From positions 1 to 42,318 of the IMG/VR virus record IMGVR_UViG_3300044644_001692: a stretch of 42,318 bases of DNA, one strand, 5' to 3'. The stretch comes from a virus. A model generated the notes under the pieces. It ran no database searches. It had not been told where the DNA came from and saw only the letters and a program-made list of their open reading frames with translations. Below, one piece after another: positions 28,701 to 36,037 of the stretch (position 1 is its first letter; each line of letters begins with the position of its first letter). Position numbers and translations under genes: made by a program.

Positions 28701-31507
28701 ACCTGCTGCTGCGACTTCGGCATCGGGTTGCCGTTCGCGTCCAAGATAAAAATGTCGTTCTCCACCACCGCTCCGTTTTGATAGACGCGGTTATGCGGAC
28801 TGCGCGCCGCCTCGCTGGCCTTGCCGGTCGGCGCAACCTTCGTGCCGCGCTTTTTCGGCGCCGAGTCGCGCTCCATGCCGACCAGGTAGCGCTCAAATTG
28901 TTTCGTATAGTTGGTCACCGCTCGGCGCATCTCTGGCGTGTCAAACAGCGGGTTCTCCTCGAAAACACGGTTCGGCGTTTCCAGCCGGCCGTTGCCGCGG
29001 AACTTCGCGCCCATCATGTCAAAGAGTCCGCTGGCCGCACCGAGCATACCGGCGAGCGGCCCGCCCTCGCGCATGCGTCGGAAGTCGATACCTCCCGACA
29101 ACCCGGAGAATGTCTCCGCGGCGATCTCGTCCCGCGCCCAGTCCCACTCCATGTTGCCCTCGGCGAGATCGCGCTGATTCTTGTCCTCGATGCGCTCGTC
29201 GATCATGCGCTGCCGCATCTGCGGATCTTCCCAGCGCGCCCGCACGATGTCTTCCGGCGAAGCGCCATTGGCCACCCGCCGCATCTCCGCATCGGTCAGC
29301 ACCTCCGGCTTGAGGCCGGTCACGCCCGCCTCGACTTCGCGCGCCATGATGCTGGCCAAATACTCGCGCCCGCGGGCCTGCACACCGTCTTGGCCATACT
29401 GCACGTTGACCTGGTTGCGCATGTTGTTTTTGATCTCACCGCCCAGGATGTCGCTCTTGAGGATGGCGTGCCCGATTTCGTGGCCGGCCACATCGCCCGA
29501 GGCGAGCTGATCGATGTCGAGAAAGACGCGCGGCCGATTGCCGTCCGAGGCATCGACAAAAAGTCCCTTGGTCGTCTCACGACTAGCCGCCGGCATGGCG
29601 AGGTTGGCTGCGTAGTCCTGCGCCGACAGCGGCACCCAGTCCACTTTAGTAGACACCACGCCCTGCATGGCAGCGTAGCGGGCCAGCGTTTCGTGCGGCA
29701 GTTGGGAGAAGTAGGCTGCGTCACCGCCCGCCGCGTCCACGTCGGCCAGCATGCGCGCGATGTCCGCGTCGATCATCTGCGTGCGACGCGCCAAGGGTCC
29801 GCCGATCAATCCGCCCGCGGCGCCCATTGTGGCGATGGCGCCAAAAATCTGCGACTGCTGGTCCTCCGGCGCAATCAAAGCAAACGGCGAGGCCACCGCG
29901 GCGCCTGCTAGTCCGCCGGACACGGCGTCATCGGCCAAGCGGAACGCCTGCGTCACGCCTGTGTTGTCGAGCGCGCCCAATGTCCTGCGCGCCCGCAGCG
30001 ACATGCCCTCGTTCTGCGAAGCCCGCTTCAGCGAGCTTTCCGGTCCCGAAAAGAATCCACGCATCGCCTCGCGGTAGCGGCCTGGGATCGCCGCATCGTC
30101 CGCCAGCCTAGACGCCGAGTCCGCGCGAAATACGCCCACGCCGCCCACGCCCATCTCCTTCACGACCATCTGGCCCGACTGCGCTGCAGACTCCACGCCG
30201 CGCAGGATGCCGCCGCTTTTGCGCACCGCCGGCAGCACCGCGGCGGCCAAGGCAATGCCCTTGGCTACGTCATTGTTCTGCGAAAATCCCAGCGCGCCGG
30301 AACCAACCGCCACACCGAAGGAAGCCTTAGCCAGACGGTCGCTCGTCAGGCCGGCGCGCATCAGCCGGTCTTGGAGGTTCTCGGCTTTGGTCGCCGCCCA
30401 GCCCGCGCTCTTGGCCACGCCACCCAGCGGCTTGTCGGCGAGAATGGAGATGCGCCGCAGCGCGCGCAACTTGGAAAGCCCGCCCGCGCCCATCGGCAAA
30501 ATGGCCAACGGGTCCAGCGCCAGCATGCCGAAAGTTGCCAGCCCCTCGTCCACCTTCGAGTCATCGATGCCGTAAGCCCGCTTCGTCACCGACTCCGCGG
30601 TGATCTGCGACGGCTGCCCGCCGACCGTCTTGGGGCCGAAAATGCGTCCCGTCTCGATGGGATCGTTGCCCATCGTAAAATTGCCGATGCCGAGAAACTC
30701 CTGCTCCAGCGCCCGGTTGCGAACGAAGCGGTCGTACGCCGTCTTGCGATCCTCCTGCGCCTGCGCAGCAGTCTCCTCCGGCGTCTTGCCATAAAGGCCC
30801 GCCGCGCGCGCCTCGTTGATCGCCTGCTCAAGGATTGCCTCATCCTGCTGCGCGTTGCCGGTGAATTTGTTCTCCGCGGCGAGCTGCTGCCGGATTTTGT
30901 CATTGATCGCCGCGCTACGGCGGATGTCGCTGCTGCTGTCCGCGTAGACATCGCCCGCGTAATTAATAATCTCAGCCAGCCCCACGCCCGATCGCCGCGC
31001 GCCCTCGGCCAAGCTATGCACCATCGTGTCGTACGCCGGCCCAAACCCGCGGAACACGAAGTCACCAGGCAGCTTGCCCAGACTCCAAACCACGCCGCCC
31101 AACGCGCTGGCAATCGACCCGGCGCCTTGGAAAAAGCCATTCACCGCGTTGGACCGCGCCGCCCGCTTTTGATCCCAAGAATCCCACTCGTTGAACGTCG
31201 GGATATAAGACGGGTCGCGCACCGTCTGGTCTTCCAACTCCTCCATCTCCCAGTCCGAGAGCGGACGCTGCTCCTGCTCCGGTAGCTGCGGCGCCGCGGG
31301 ATCGGTCGCCCGGCCAAATGATGTCTGCTGCAGCGCCGTGCCGGTGCCGCTGCGCATTTCCGCGGACTCCACCTGCGCGTCCGAGAGCGGCTCCTCGCGC
31401 GGCACGCCGGCCACAGTGCCCCAGAATGACTCTGATGCCTGCGCCTGCTGCTCGAGGGCGTTCATCTCCTCGTCAGTGAGTGGGCGTGTTATCGCTGCGG
31501 TAGCCAT
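25739..31507 (-). CDS. Giant polyvalent internal virion protein with HExxH and LPD domains
   Basis: 1922 residues, the largest gene. Residues ~1-120 are acidic and disordered. Hydrophobic stretches lie near 122-150 (GFFQGAGSIASALGGVVWSL) and 525-570 (GLAGAAVASPFALIAPED; IFGAIATMGAAGGLIGG). HEIGH at residues 676-680 is a zinc-peptidase motif in the context GDVAGHEIGHAILKSD. Residues ~910-1300 contain phage polyvalent-type domains (VVPFGWQLSDKNHLLAKVID). Near 1570-1700 is an LPD domain with FIEELQSDRHQQGRESGY and PDAPFRKDWPLQMFKRAL. Such proteins are packaged and injected with DNA; membrane passage and host-protein cleavage are plausible. Start overlaps the upstream gene by 19 bases. Confidence 0.8.
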   Translation of the reverse strand: MATAAITRPLTDEEMNALEQQAQASESFWGTVAGVPREEPLSDAQVESAEMRSGTGTALQQTSFGRATDPAAPQLPEQEQRPLSDWEMEELEDQTVRDPSYIPTFNEWDSWDQKRAARSNAVNGFFQGAGSIASALGGVVWSLGKLPGDFVFRGFGPAYDTMVHSLAEGARRSGVGLAEIINYAGDVYADSSSDIRRSAAINDKIRQQLAAENKFTGNAQQDEAILEQAINEARAAGLYGKTPEETAAQAQEDRKTAYDRFVRNRALEQEFLGIGNFTMGNDPIETGRIFGPKTVGGQPSQITAESVTKRAYGIDDSKVDEGLATFGMLALDPLAILPMGAGGLSKLRALRRISILADKPLGGVAKSAGWAATKAENLQDRLMRAGLTSDRLAKASFGVAVGSGALGFSQNNDVAKGIALAAAVLPAVRKSGGILRGVESAAQSGQMVVKEMGVGGVGVFRADSASRLADDAAIPGRYREAMRGFFSGPESSLKRASQNEGMSLRARRTLGALDNTGVTQAFRLADDAVSGGLAGAAVASPFALIAPEDQQSQIFGAIATMGAAGGLIGGPLARRTQMIDADIARMLADVDAAGGDAAYFSQLPHETLARYAAMQGVVSTKVDWVPLSAQDYAANLAMPAASRETTKGLFVDASDGNRPRVFLDIDQLASGDVAGHEIGHAILKSDILGGEIKNNMRNQVNVQYGQDGVQARGREYLASIMAREVEAGVTGLKPEVLTDAEMRRVANGASPEDIVRARWEDPQMRQRMIDERIEDKNQRDLAEGNMEWDWARDEIAAETFSGLSGGIDFRRMREGGPLAGMLGAASGLFDMMGAKFRGNGRLETPNRVFEENPLFDTPEMRRAVTNYTKQFERYLVGMERDSAPKKRGTKVAPTGKASEAARSPHNRVYQNGAVVENDIFILDANGNPMPKSQQQVNTQEKARAATLKSINTRTRLVPVHSAEWGARKVGNRVEVGGPNLPLQFDNFVQVPQWLRTKAREFEAGRRTGQSYRVSYNAIGTGASGSYKVSNLGNVEAITREVVPFGWQLSDKNHLLAKVIDLDAFRAAAIRAVDRGELPEFNNNVKDVEAGLKVLLKNHEDGLPGETNLGAQKKNLLNGLLGTGTPTQKAANPLYGDLNPKGSIRTFRFDRLNYADPFGTGYFPHYHKINTNALPREVGVMSLDEWRQFDADRKSAYLNQQAARRGYSNATNWQGADPQGFQAADAQYRQEFPTESMPQQIPREAQGMPDAVDALTTDQLLRQYEENQGYLGLSTLGMREGRPVRGGAAQTRELLRRNEAISAELERRGVRSEDPQLQRALQRRGQAMPDALPADAPPFYMKSTQVLDSKIQGKAATVDQVRAILTNPQNGIKAEELKWTGALQAAERLAKENNGKVPKEALLRYLQEDGAVRLEEVRMRDVSEIDVPAQWEQQRQEEILRARAEEYARQQGRSADDVYDEIIRDAAELSETMNEARIEWLDSVKEPPTKFGQYQLPGGENYREVVLAMPDPKRELALLEAEYKEINSGQRGPITREMTDRLTQLNMRKNQLEDAAFNAYTSRHFDTPNYVAHMRLNERLDADGRSGLFIEELQSDRHQQGRESGYREDATDIATQEEITRFYSGRGDMPEAEWKELVRRVKNESLRRQGIPDAPFRKDWPLQMFKRALADAVGNGKEWIGWTDGVTQVDRYTQALRQRVKSIEWTREDGLTVVDVKPQQGKRIYLPVKDGKIYRTADQQSLVGKDLSEVIGKEAAARVNEAASGKLTGENLTIGGEGMKGFYDQILPKEISKYVKQWGAQVEKSRIGEPKKGTGKLTRDEVSEARREAKQLIRGDISVEEFNDNWGTRLTDEDVPGNDPYREPRGVENVLNFVRDQRKQEAGGTFEAWRVNITPQMREGIKKAGQALFVGGMAAVVAEQEEQ

Positions 31508-32511
31508 CCGTCAGGAGTTCTGACCCAGGTTTGATTGCCGACCTTTTTGGTTTGTGGCGCAGCCGCTGCGGGGGCGCTTTGGGCGGGGCTTGCGATTGCC
31601 TTTTGTTCCTCTGCCTTGTTCTTGAACATGTCGTACATGCCCTCAAAGATCTGAGCATAGGACGCATCATCGCGGCCGTAGTTGAGGCCGCCCGTCGCAG
31701 CAGAGCGAAGCATAAGCCGCTCTGTTTCGGTGAAGTTGCCCTGGCCTCGGTTTGCTTGAGCTTCGGCCAATGCAAGCGTGTCCTCCAAAGTCTTGTGGTC
31801 GATATACCAGCCGGCCCTATCTCCGCTGGTCGCTGCTGGCAAAAGGCTGTCAAAGGTTCCAACGCGCCCAAAATACTTCGGCGTCTTTTTTTCGGAACCC
31901 TCTTCACCTTTCTTGAACCCGCGCAGGCGGTCCATAATTGAAAGAATGTCGTTCGACATCTCCACCGTCTTTTGCGCCTTTTCAGCCTGCAACTTCTGCA
32001 GGCTTTGGGCCTGCGGCCCCTGTTGCTGCAGCGCAATCCGGTCCTGCGTCTGATAAAACTCATCCAGCCATCGGTTAGCATCCCGCGGATCAAGCTGCGC
32101 GGGTGTCTGTGTGTCTGCGTTGTTGTACGAGAAGTCCGCCACACGGTCATAGACATAGCGCAGCGCCGGCGGCAGCTTGTTGTATTCCGCCGCGGCCTGC
32201 TCTTGCGTCAGGTTGGGGTCGTTGAGCTTGTTGATGAACGATAAGTCCATGGTGGACGACGTCACTTCCCGCGGCGCGGGTTCGGCGCGGCGAACTTCCG
32301 GCAGCACGTCATCCACGACCTCCTGCGGCGCGTTGCCGGAGTCGTTGTACATGTCGTTGTAAAAGCGACTGTCCTGGCCGGGCACTGGGCCGTTAAGCAC
32401 CTCTGGCGGCACCGGCTCTTCGTTGGGGTCGAGAAAAGCGTTGGGATCGGCCACAGGGCCGCCCGGCAAGCCAGGCTCAACCCTGGGTGGAAGTTTTCGT
32501 GGGCTGCTCAT
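31489..32511 (-). CDS. Internal virion protein candidate
   Basis: 340 residues. Proline-rich, disordered N-terminus (RKLPPRVEPGLPGGPVADPN), a central helical region (SLQKLQAEKAQKTVEMSNDI), then AGWYIDHKTLEDTLALAEAQ and a C-terminal Ala/Pro/Gln linker ending TWVRTPDGWLPQR. No catalytic motif. Its place among the late internal-protein genes and overlap with the 1922-residue gene argue for a virion or ejection component. No family recognised. Confidence 0.6.
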   Translation of the reverse strand: MSSPRKLPPRVEPGLPGGPVADPNAFLDPNEEPVPPEVLNGPVPGQDSRFYNDMYNDSGNAPQEVVDDVLPEVRRAEPAPREVTSSTMDLSFINKLNDPNLTQEQAAAEYNKLPPALRYVYDRVADFSYNNADTQTPAQLDPRDANRWLDEFYQTQDRIALQQQGPQAQSLQKLQAEKAQKTVEMSNDILSIMDRLRGFKKGEEGSEKKTPKYFGRVGTFDSLLPAATSGDRAGWYIDHKTLEDTLALAEAQANRGQGNFTETERLMLRSAATGGLNYGRDDASYAQIFEGMYDMFKNKAEEQKAIASPAQSAPAAAAPQTKKVGNQTWVRTPDGWLPQR

Positions 32512-32517
32512 AATTGA

Positions 32518-33018
32518 TTAGGGTCCAAAGCGGCGCATGGCGGGAGGAACGGTGACGGCGGCGGGCGCTGGTGGCGTGCTCATCGCCTGCCGCTCGCGGG
32601 CCAGTTGCTCGCGCTCGTACATGATGTCGCGCTGGTCAGTGACGCGCTGGGCCTGCATGACGGGGGCCATCTGCTCGCGCATCCCAGCAATTCCCATCTG
32701 TGAAACCGCCCCGAGGTTGTCGAGGATGCTCATCGAGGCCATCCGGCGGGTCCGCGGGTCCATCTTGCCGAGGGCGCCGTAGGTACTCTTCATGCCAGGA
32801 TACATCTCGCCGATGGCGCCCAGCGCTTCGTAGGCAGAGTCTCCCTGCTGGGCCAGCTCGCCGGCTTCCCCAAAGGCTCCTGCCACACTGACTAGGGCCG
32901 AGCCGATATCATCCGCCAGCTTCATCTTCGCCTGCGCATTCATCTGCGCCGAGTTGACAATTCCCTGTCCGCGGATCGCTCCGCTCTCATCATTTACGGT
33001 TGGGTTGTAAGCAAACAT
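32518..33018 (-). CDS. Internal virion/ejection protein candidate
   Basis: 166 residues from MFAYNPTVNDESGAIRGQGI (33016-33018). Strongly helical and Ala/Met-rich, with a hydrophobic amphipathic helix ADDIGSALVSVAGAFGEAGE and further helices (ASMSILDNLGAVSQMGIAGM). This composition is common in podovirus ejection proteins (P22 gp7-type). Longer frames upstream overlap the YkgJ-like gene in another frame and are not used. Confidence 0.6.
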   Translation of the reverse strand: MFAYNPTVNDESGAIRGQGIVNSAQMNAQAKMKLADDIGSALVSVAGAFGEAGELAQQGDSAYEALGAIGEMYPGMKSTYGALGKMDPRTRRMASMSILDNLGAVSQMGIAGMREQMAPVMQAQRVTDQRDIMYEREQLARERQAMSTPPAPAAVTVPPAMRRFGP

Positions 33019-33023
33019 AGTTT

Positions 33024-33314
33024 TTATTCCTCCAAGATTCCCGCCGCTGCCCGTGCTTCGACGCACAGTTGTGAACCCGGCACGAAAGCGCGGCAGGCTG
33101 CCGGCCGGTGGTTGTAGATTGAGCACGACACGCCGCAGCCGACCTTGCCGGTCAGCGCCACGCATCGGTTGTTCGTTGTCTTCATCAGTGGGTAGTCGGT
33201 GCGCAGCATCCATTGCGGGATGCCAGCGGCGTCAGATCGGTCTCGTCGCAGGACTGGCCAGCTCCACTTGTGACTGCAGCATGCGCCACACCGTTGACAG
33301 TCGAATCGCTCCAT
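33024..33314 (-). CDS. YkgJ-like metal/Fe-S cluster protein
   Basis: 96 residues from MERFDCQRCGACC (33312-33314). Cys pattern C-x2-C-x2-CC at the N-terminus, then VGCGVSCSIYNHRPAACRAF and GSQLC: the 'putative zinc- or iron-chelating' YkgJ family arrangement (CxxCxxCC ... C-x-Y-x-x-R-P-x-x-C-R-x-F). These small proteins bind a metal or Fe-S cluster. The start lies 130 bases inside the PP-loop gene, in another frame, so the two are made together. Confidence 0.75.
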   Translation of the reverse strand: MERFDCQRCGACCSHKWSWPVLRRDRSDAAGIPQWMLRTDYPLMKTTNNRCVALTGKVGCGVSCSIYNHRPAACRAFVPGSQLCVEARAAAGILEE

Positions 33315-34144
33315 GTCGGGCGGAAGCCCTGCGCCTCGCTCTGCAGGTCGATGTAGGGTGCCAGATGGCTGATGTTGTTCGTCTCGCATGAGTTCTTCGG
33401 GCACCAGACCGTGTCGCCGAGGTGGCGGTTGATACAGCGCCAGCACACGGGGTAGTAGTCCGAGTTCGCCGATTTGTCCTTCCGGTGCTGCCACACGCCG
33501 TCTGACTTCTCGTAGCGGGTCTCGTCGTTCGGCACGCCCTCGGCCTCAAGGTAGTTCCACACGTCCGCATCGCTCCAGTGGCGCATGGGATAGTATTGTG
33601 TCGGCACGCCGGCCTGCACCAAGGCGTCCTGCGCCAGCGGCACTTGGCCCTTGATGAGATCCACGTCGGCCGACTTCTGGCCGTGGAAGGCGGCGTCCCA
33701 CGGGAAGTTGAAGGTCCCGGTCGGCCGGCGCAAAGCTTCCAGCCCGCACAGATAGCGTCCGCTGGCCAGCTCCTCCGGTTGCGGTTCTTCGGTGCCGAGG
33801 CAGATGGCAAAAACCTTGCTCGGAGCCATTTCGTAGAACTTCACGAAGTCAAAGCGCGGCTTGCCGGTATCAATGTCGTAGCCATCGGTGATGGCAATAG
33901 ATGTCGGCGCGTAGTCATACATCTCCAAGTCCCACTCCTGCGCCAGCATGTCGCTGAACGCATAACGATGCCGAAAGCGCGGCTCGCGCCATTGCACTAC
34001 CGGCAGCTTGGCGCCGACCTTGTGGCGGATGAGGTGCAGCATGGCCGTGCTGTCCTTGCCGCCGCTCCATAGCACAACGGGGCTGGCGCTGGCGTCCAGC
34101 CACCGCTCCACCTTGCGGCACGTGTCTTTGACTAGTTGCTCCAT
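33185..34144 (-). CDS. PAPS-reductase-like PP-loop ATPase
   Basis: 319 residues. ATP PP-loop SPVVLWSGGKDSTAMLHLIR near residues 21-40 (SGGKDS), then a Rossmann-like region (EMYDYAPTSIAITDGYDIDT), PTQYYPMRHWSDADVWNYLE (helical segment conserved in the PAPS-reductase family) and a Cys set CWRCINRHLGDTVWCPKNSC. Such enzymes activate with ATP and transfer sulfur or nucleotides; phage copies are common but mostly unassigned. Residues ~277-319 are read in another frame than the YkgJ gene that begins there and look like an unstructured tail. ATG overlaps the upstream stop (TAATG). Confidence 0.8.
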   Translation of the reverse strand: MEQLVKDTCRKVERWLDASASPVVLWSGGKDSTAMLHLIRHKVGAKLPVVQWREPRFRHRYAFSDMLAQEWDLEMYDYAPTSIAITDGYDIDTGKPRFDFVKFYEMAPSKVFAICLGTEEPQPEELASGRYLCGLEALRRPTGTFNFPWDAAFHGQKSADVDLIKGQVPLAQDALVQAGVPTQYYPMRHWSDADVWNYLEAEGVPNDETRYEKSDGVWQHRKDKSANSDYYPVCWRCINRHLGDTVWCPKNSCETNNISHLAPYIDLQSEAQGFRPTWSDSTVNGVAHAAVTSGAGQSCDETDLTPLASRNGCCAPTTH

Positions 34145-35022
34145 TAAATGCCGATTCCGATAACGGCCAGACCGGCGGCGGCACCAACGCCACTGCCGAT
34201 CATGCCCATGGTCGCCGAGCTGTTGGCCGCGCCGGCCTGCATGTTCGCCGCGCGCATGGACGCCCAGTTGTTCAGCGCGGCATTGTTGCGGCTTTCTTGC
34301 GCGTTGAAGTTGAAGCTCGCCGCGTTGCCCGCCATTTGGTTGGCGCCAGCGAACGCGCTGCCGATCTGGTTCATCATCATGCCCTGCTGGTTCTGGGCGC
34401 TTTGCAGCCCGATGCCCAGCGCGCGGTTCTGCGGATCAACCGCCAGCAAGTTTCCGGCGCCGGCGTAGAGGTTGTCGGCCATCATCCCGCGACGGCTCAT
34501 GACATTGCCCATCATCATGTTGTTCGCCTGAGACGCAGCCGCCCTCCGCTCGGCTTCTCGCTGAGTGGCGGCGGCGTCGCGGTTGAGGATCTCGGCGGCG
34601 CTGCCACCCATCGACGTGCCCAAGCCTCTGGCCGCGAAAGCGGCGCGGGCGGACTGCTGTGCTGCGCGCTCCTGCTCCGGTGAGAGTGAACGGCCAAGCG
34701 CCAAGTCGCGCTCGGTGTCGTCGTAGAGTCGTCGCTCGATGCTGGTCGGGTCGGCGTCTTCGTCACGGCTGAAGGCCATGGCGCGGCGCACGGCGGACTG
34801 CGCGTCTTGCGTTTCTTGGTTGTTGAGCAGTCCACGGATGCGGTCCACCGTGCCGAACGACAGGTTTTCCAGCGTGGGGTAATTGGCGATGAGTTGCCGG
34901 TATTCCTCTTGGATCTGCTTCACGGCGGCTTCGCTGCCGGCCTGCATGATTGCCTTAACGTCCAAGGGCGCAGGGTGTTCTACCTGCGGCTTCTTTTGTT
35001 TTTTGCCTCCTCCACCTCCCAT
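34144..35022 (-). CDS. Internal virion protein candidate
   Basis: 292 residues: MGGGGGKKQKKPQVE start, long helical middle (SEAAVKQIQEEYRQLIANYP, SPEQERAAQQSARAAFAARG) with Ala/Gln/Met-rich repeats, and a hydrophobic C-terminus (MIGSGVGAAAGLAVIGIGI). The hydrophobic tail and helical Ala-rich body resemble podovirus ejection proteins that insert into membranes. No family recognised. Confidence 0.6.
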   Translation of the reverse strand: MGGGGGKKQKKPQVEHPAPLDVKAIMQAGSEAAVKQIQEEYRQLIANYPTLENLSFGTVDRIRGLLNNQETQDAQSAVRRAMAFSRDEDADPTSIERRLYDDTERDLALGRSLSPEQERAAQQSARAAFAARGLGTSMGGSAAEILNRDAAATQREAERRAAASQANNMMMGNVMSRRGMMADNLYAGAGNLLAVDPQNRALGIGLQSAQNQQGMMMNQIGSAFAGANQMAGNAASFNFNAQESRNNAALNNWASMRAANMQAGAANSSATMGMIGSGVGAAAGLAVIGIGI

Positions 35023-35024
35023 AA

Positions 35025-35375
35025 TTATAGCCTCACTTTCTTGCTTAGTTTCGCCCAGTCATGGGCCTTGATTTCAAAACTGTTGTGCCGACACCATAGC
35101 GCCCACTGCTGCGGGCGTGACGCCACGCGCATAAACTCCCGCACAGGGTTTGCGCACCCAGCAGAAGCAGCCAGCTCCACGAACCAAGCATTGTGTTCGC
35201 CGTCATCGGTAAAGTCCTCCGCTTCTGCGTCCCAGTATACCTGACGCGCCAAGAGAAATACTTGCGGCGTCGAGTAGACCAGCCCGTGCGTGAGATGCCA
35301 GCCGAGGGCTTCCTCGAAGGACTCGGTCGTGACGTTGGCGTCGTGCCATGCTTTTGCCTTTTGCCATGGGGTCAT
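35025..35375 (-). CDS. Hypothetical late protein
   Basis: 116 residues, Trp/His-rich, helical: MTPWQKAKAWHDANVTTESF, EEALGWHLTHGLVYSTPQVF, then RVASRPQQWALWCRHNSFEI. A compact folded look, no signal or membrane segment. Two bases after it begins the next gene's stop-start overlap. It reminds me of short phage proteins near tail genes, but no family is certain. Confidence 0.6.
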   Translation of the reverse strand: MTPWQKAKAWHDANVTTESFEEALGWHLTHGLVYSTPQVFLLARQVYWDAEAEDFTDDGEHNAWFVELAASAGCANPVREFMRVASRPQQWALWCRHNSFEIKAHDWAKLSKKVRL

Positions 35376-36019
35376 CGGAAGATGGCGACGGACACCTCTT
35401 CATGGTCTCCGAAGGCGTTGCCAGTTGTCGTTCCTGTTAATATGCGAAACGTGGATGTGGTTTTTGTTGACGCTTCGGTCTTGAGGGCTTGTGACACTGA
35501 TCCAGTCGGGCTTCTCCTACCGCCGATTGCATCAGCATAGTTAGCGTCTGGCATCGCCGCGGTGAAGTTGATGGTGTAGTCGCCAGTTCCGTTTTTAAGC
35601 ACGCTGGAGACGTTTCCGCTGGCGCGGATTTTGACGTTAGCTCCGTTGGCGGACGCTCCGGTATCGCTTTCATTGCGCGTTCCATCAAAATTCACCCAAG
35701 CCCTGCACGCAAAGATCGGCGGCGAGTTGTCGGCGTTCAGCGCCTTTTTGATTTCACCTGCGTTAGCGGCGAGGGATAGCTTGTCGTTGGTCACGGCATC
35801 GTTGGCAATCTTCGCTGTCTCCACGGCATTGCTGGCGAGCTTGACGGCGGTTACGTTTGAATCCGCAATCTTTGCGGTAGTCACGTTGCCGTCTAAAATC
35901 TTCGCCGTGGTAATTTCGTCGTTCGCCACAACCACAGTCGGCGCCGCCGCCGAGTTGAGTTTCGCCGGCGTCACGGTCTCGCCGCTGGTCCATGTGTATC
36001 CTGCTGTTACGGTTGCCAT
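35372..36019 (-). CDS. Tail-fibre/spike-like protein with repeat shaft
   Basis: 215 residues. Residues ~35-85 are tandem repeats of the form (A/N)xxTAKIxDxNV, e.g. TTAKILDGNVTTAKIADSNV, a pattern found in fibrous phage shafts (triple-helical or beta-stranded stalks). The C-terminal half is beta-rich (VNFDGTRNESDTGASANGAN, STFRILTGTTTGNAF). It starts MATVTAGYTWTSGETVTPAK, a phage-fibre start. Probably a short second fibre, or a tip joined to tube protein B. Confidence 0.7.
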   Translation of the reverse strand: MATVTAGYTWTSGETVTPAKLNSAAAPTVVVANDEITTAKILDGNVTTAKIADSNVTAVKLASNAVETAKIANDAVTNDKLSLAANAGEIKKALNADNSPPIFACRAWVNFDGTRNESDTGASANGANVKIRASGNVSSVLKNGTGDYTINFTAAMPDANYADAIGGRRSPTGSVSQALKTEASTKTTSTFRILTGTTTGNAFGDHEEVSVAIFR

Positions 36020-36037
36020 AATTATTCTCCTTAGTTG

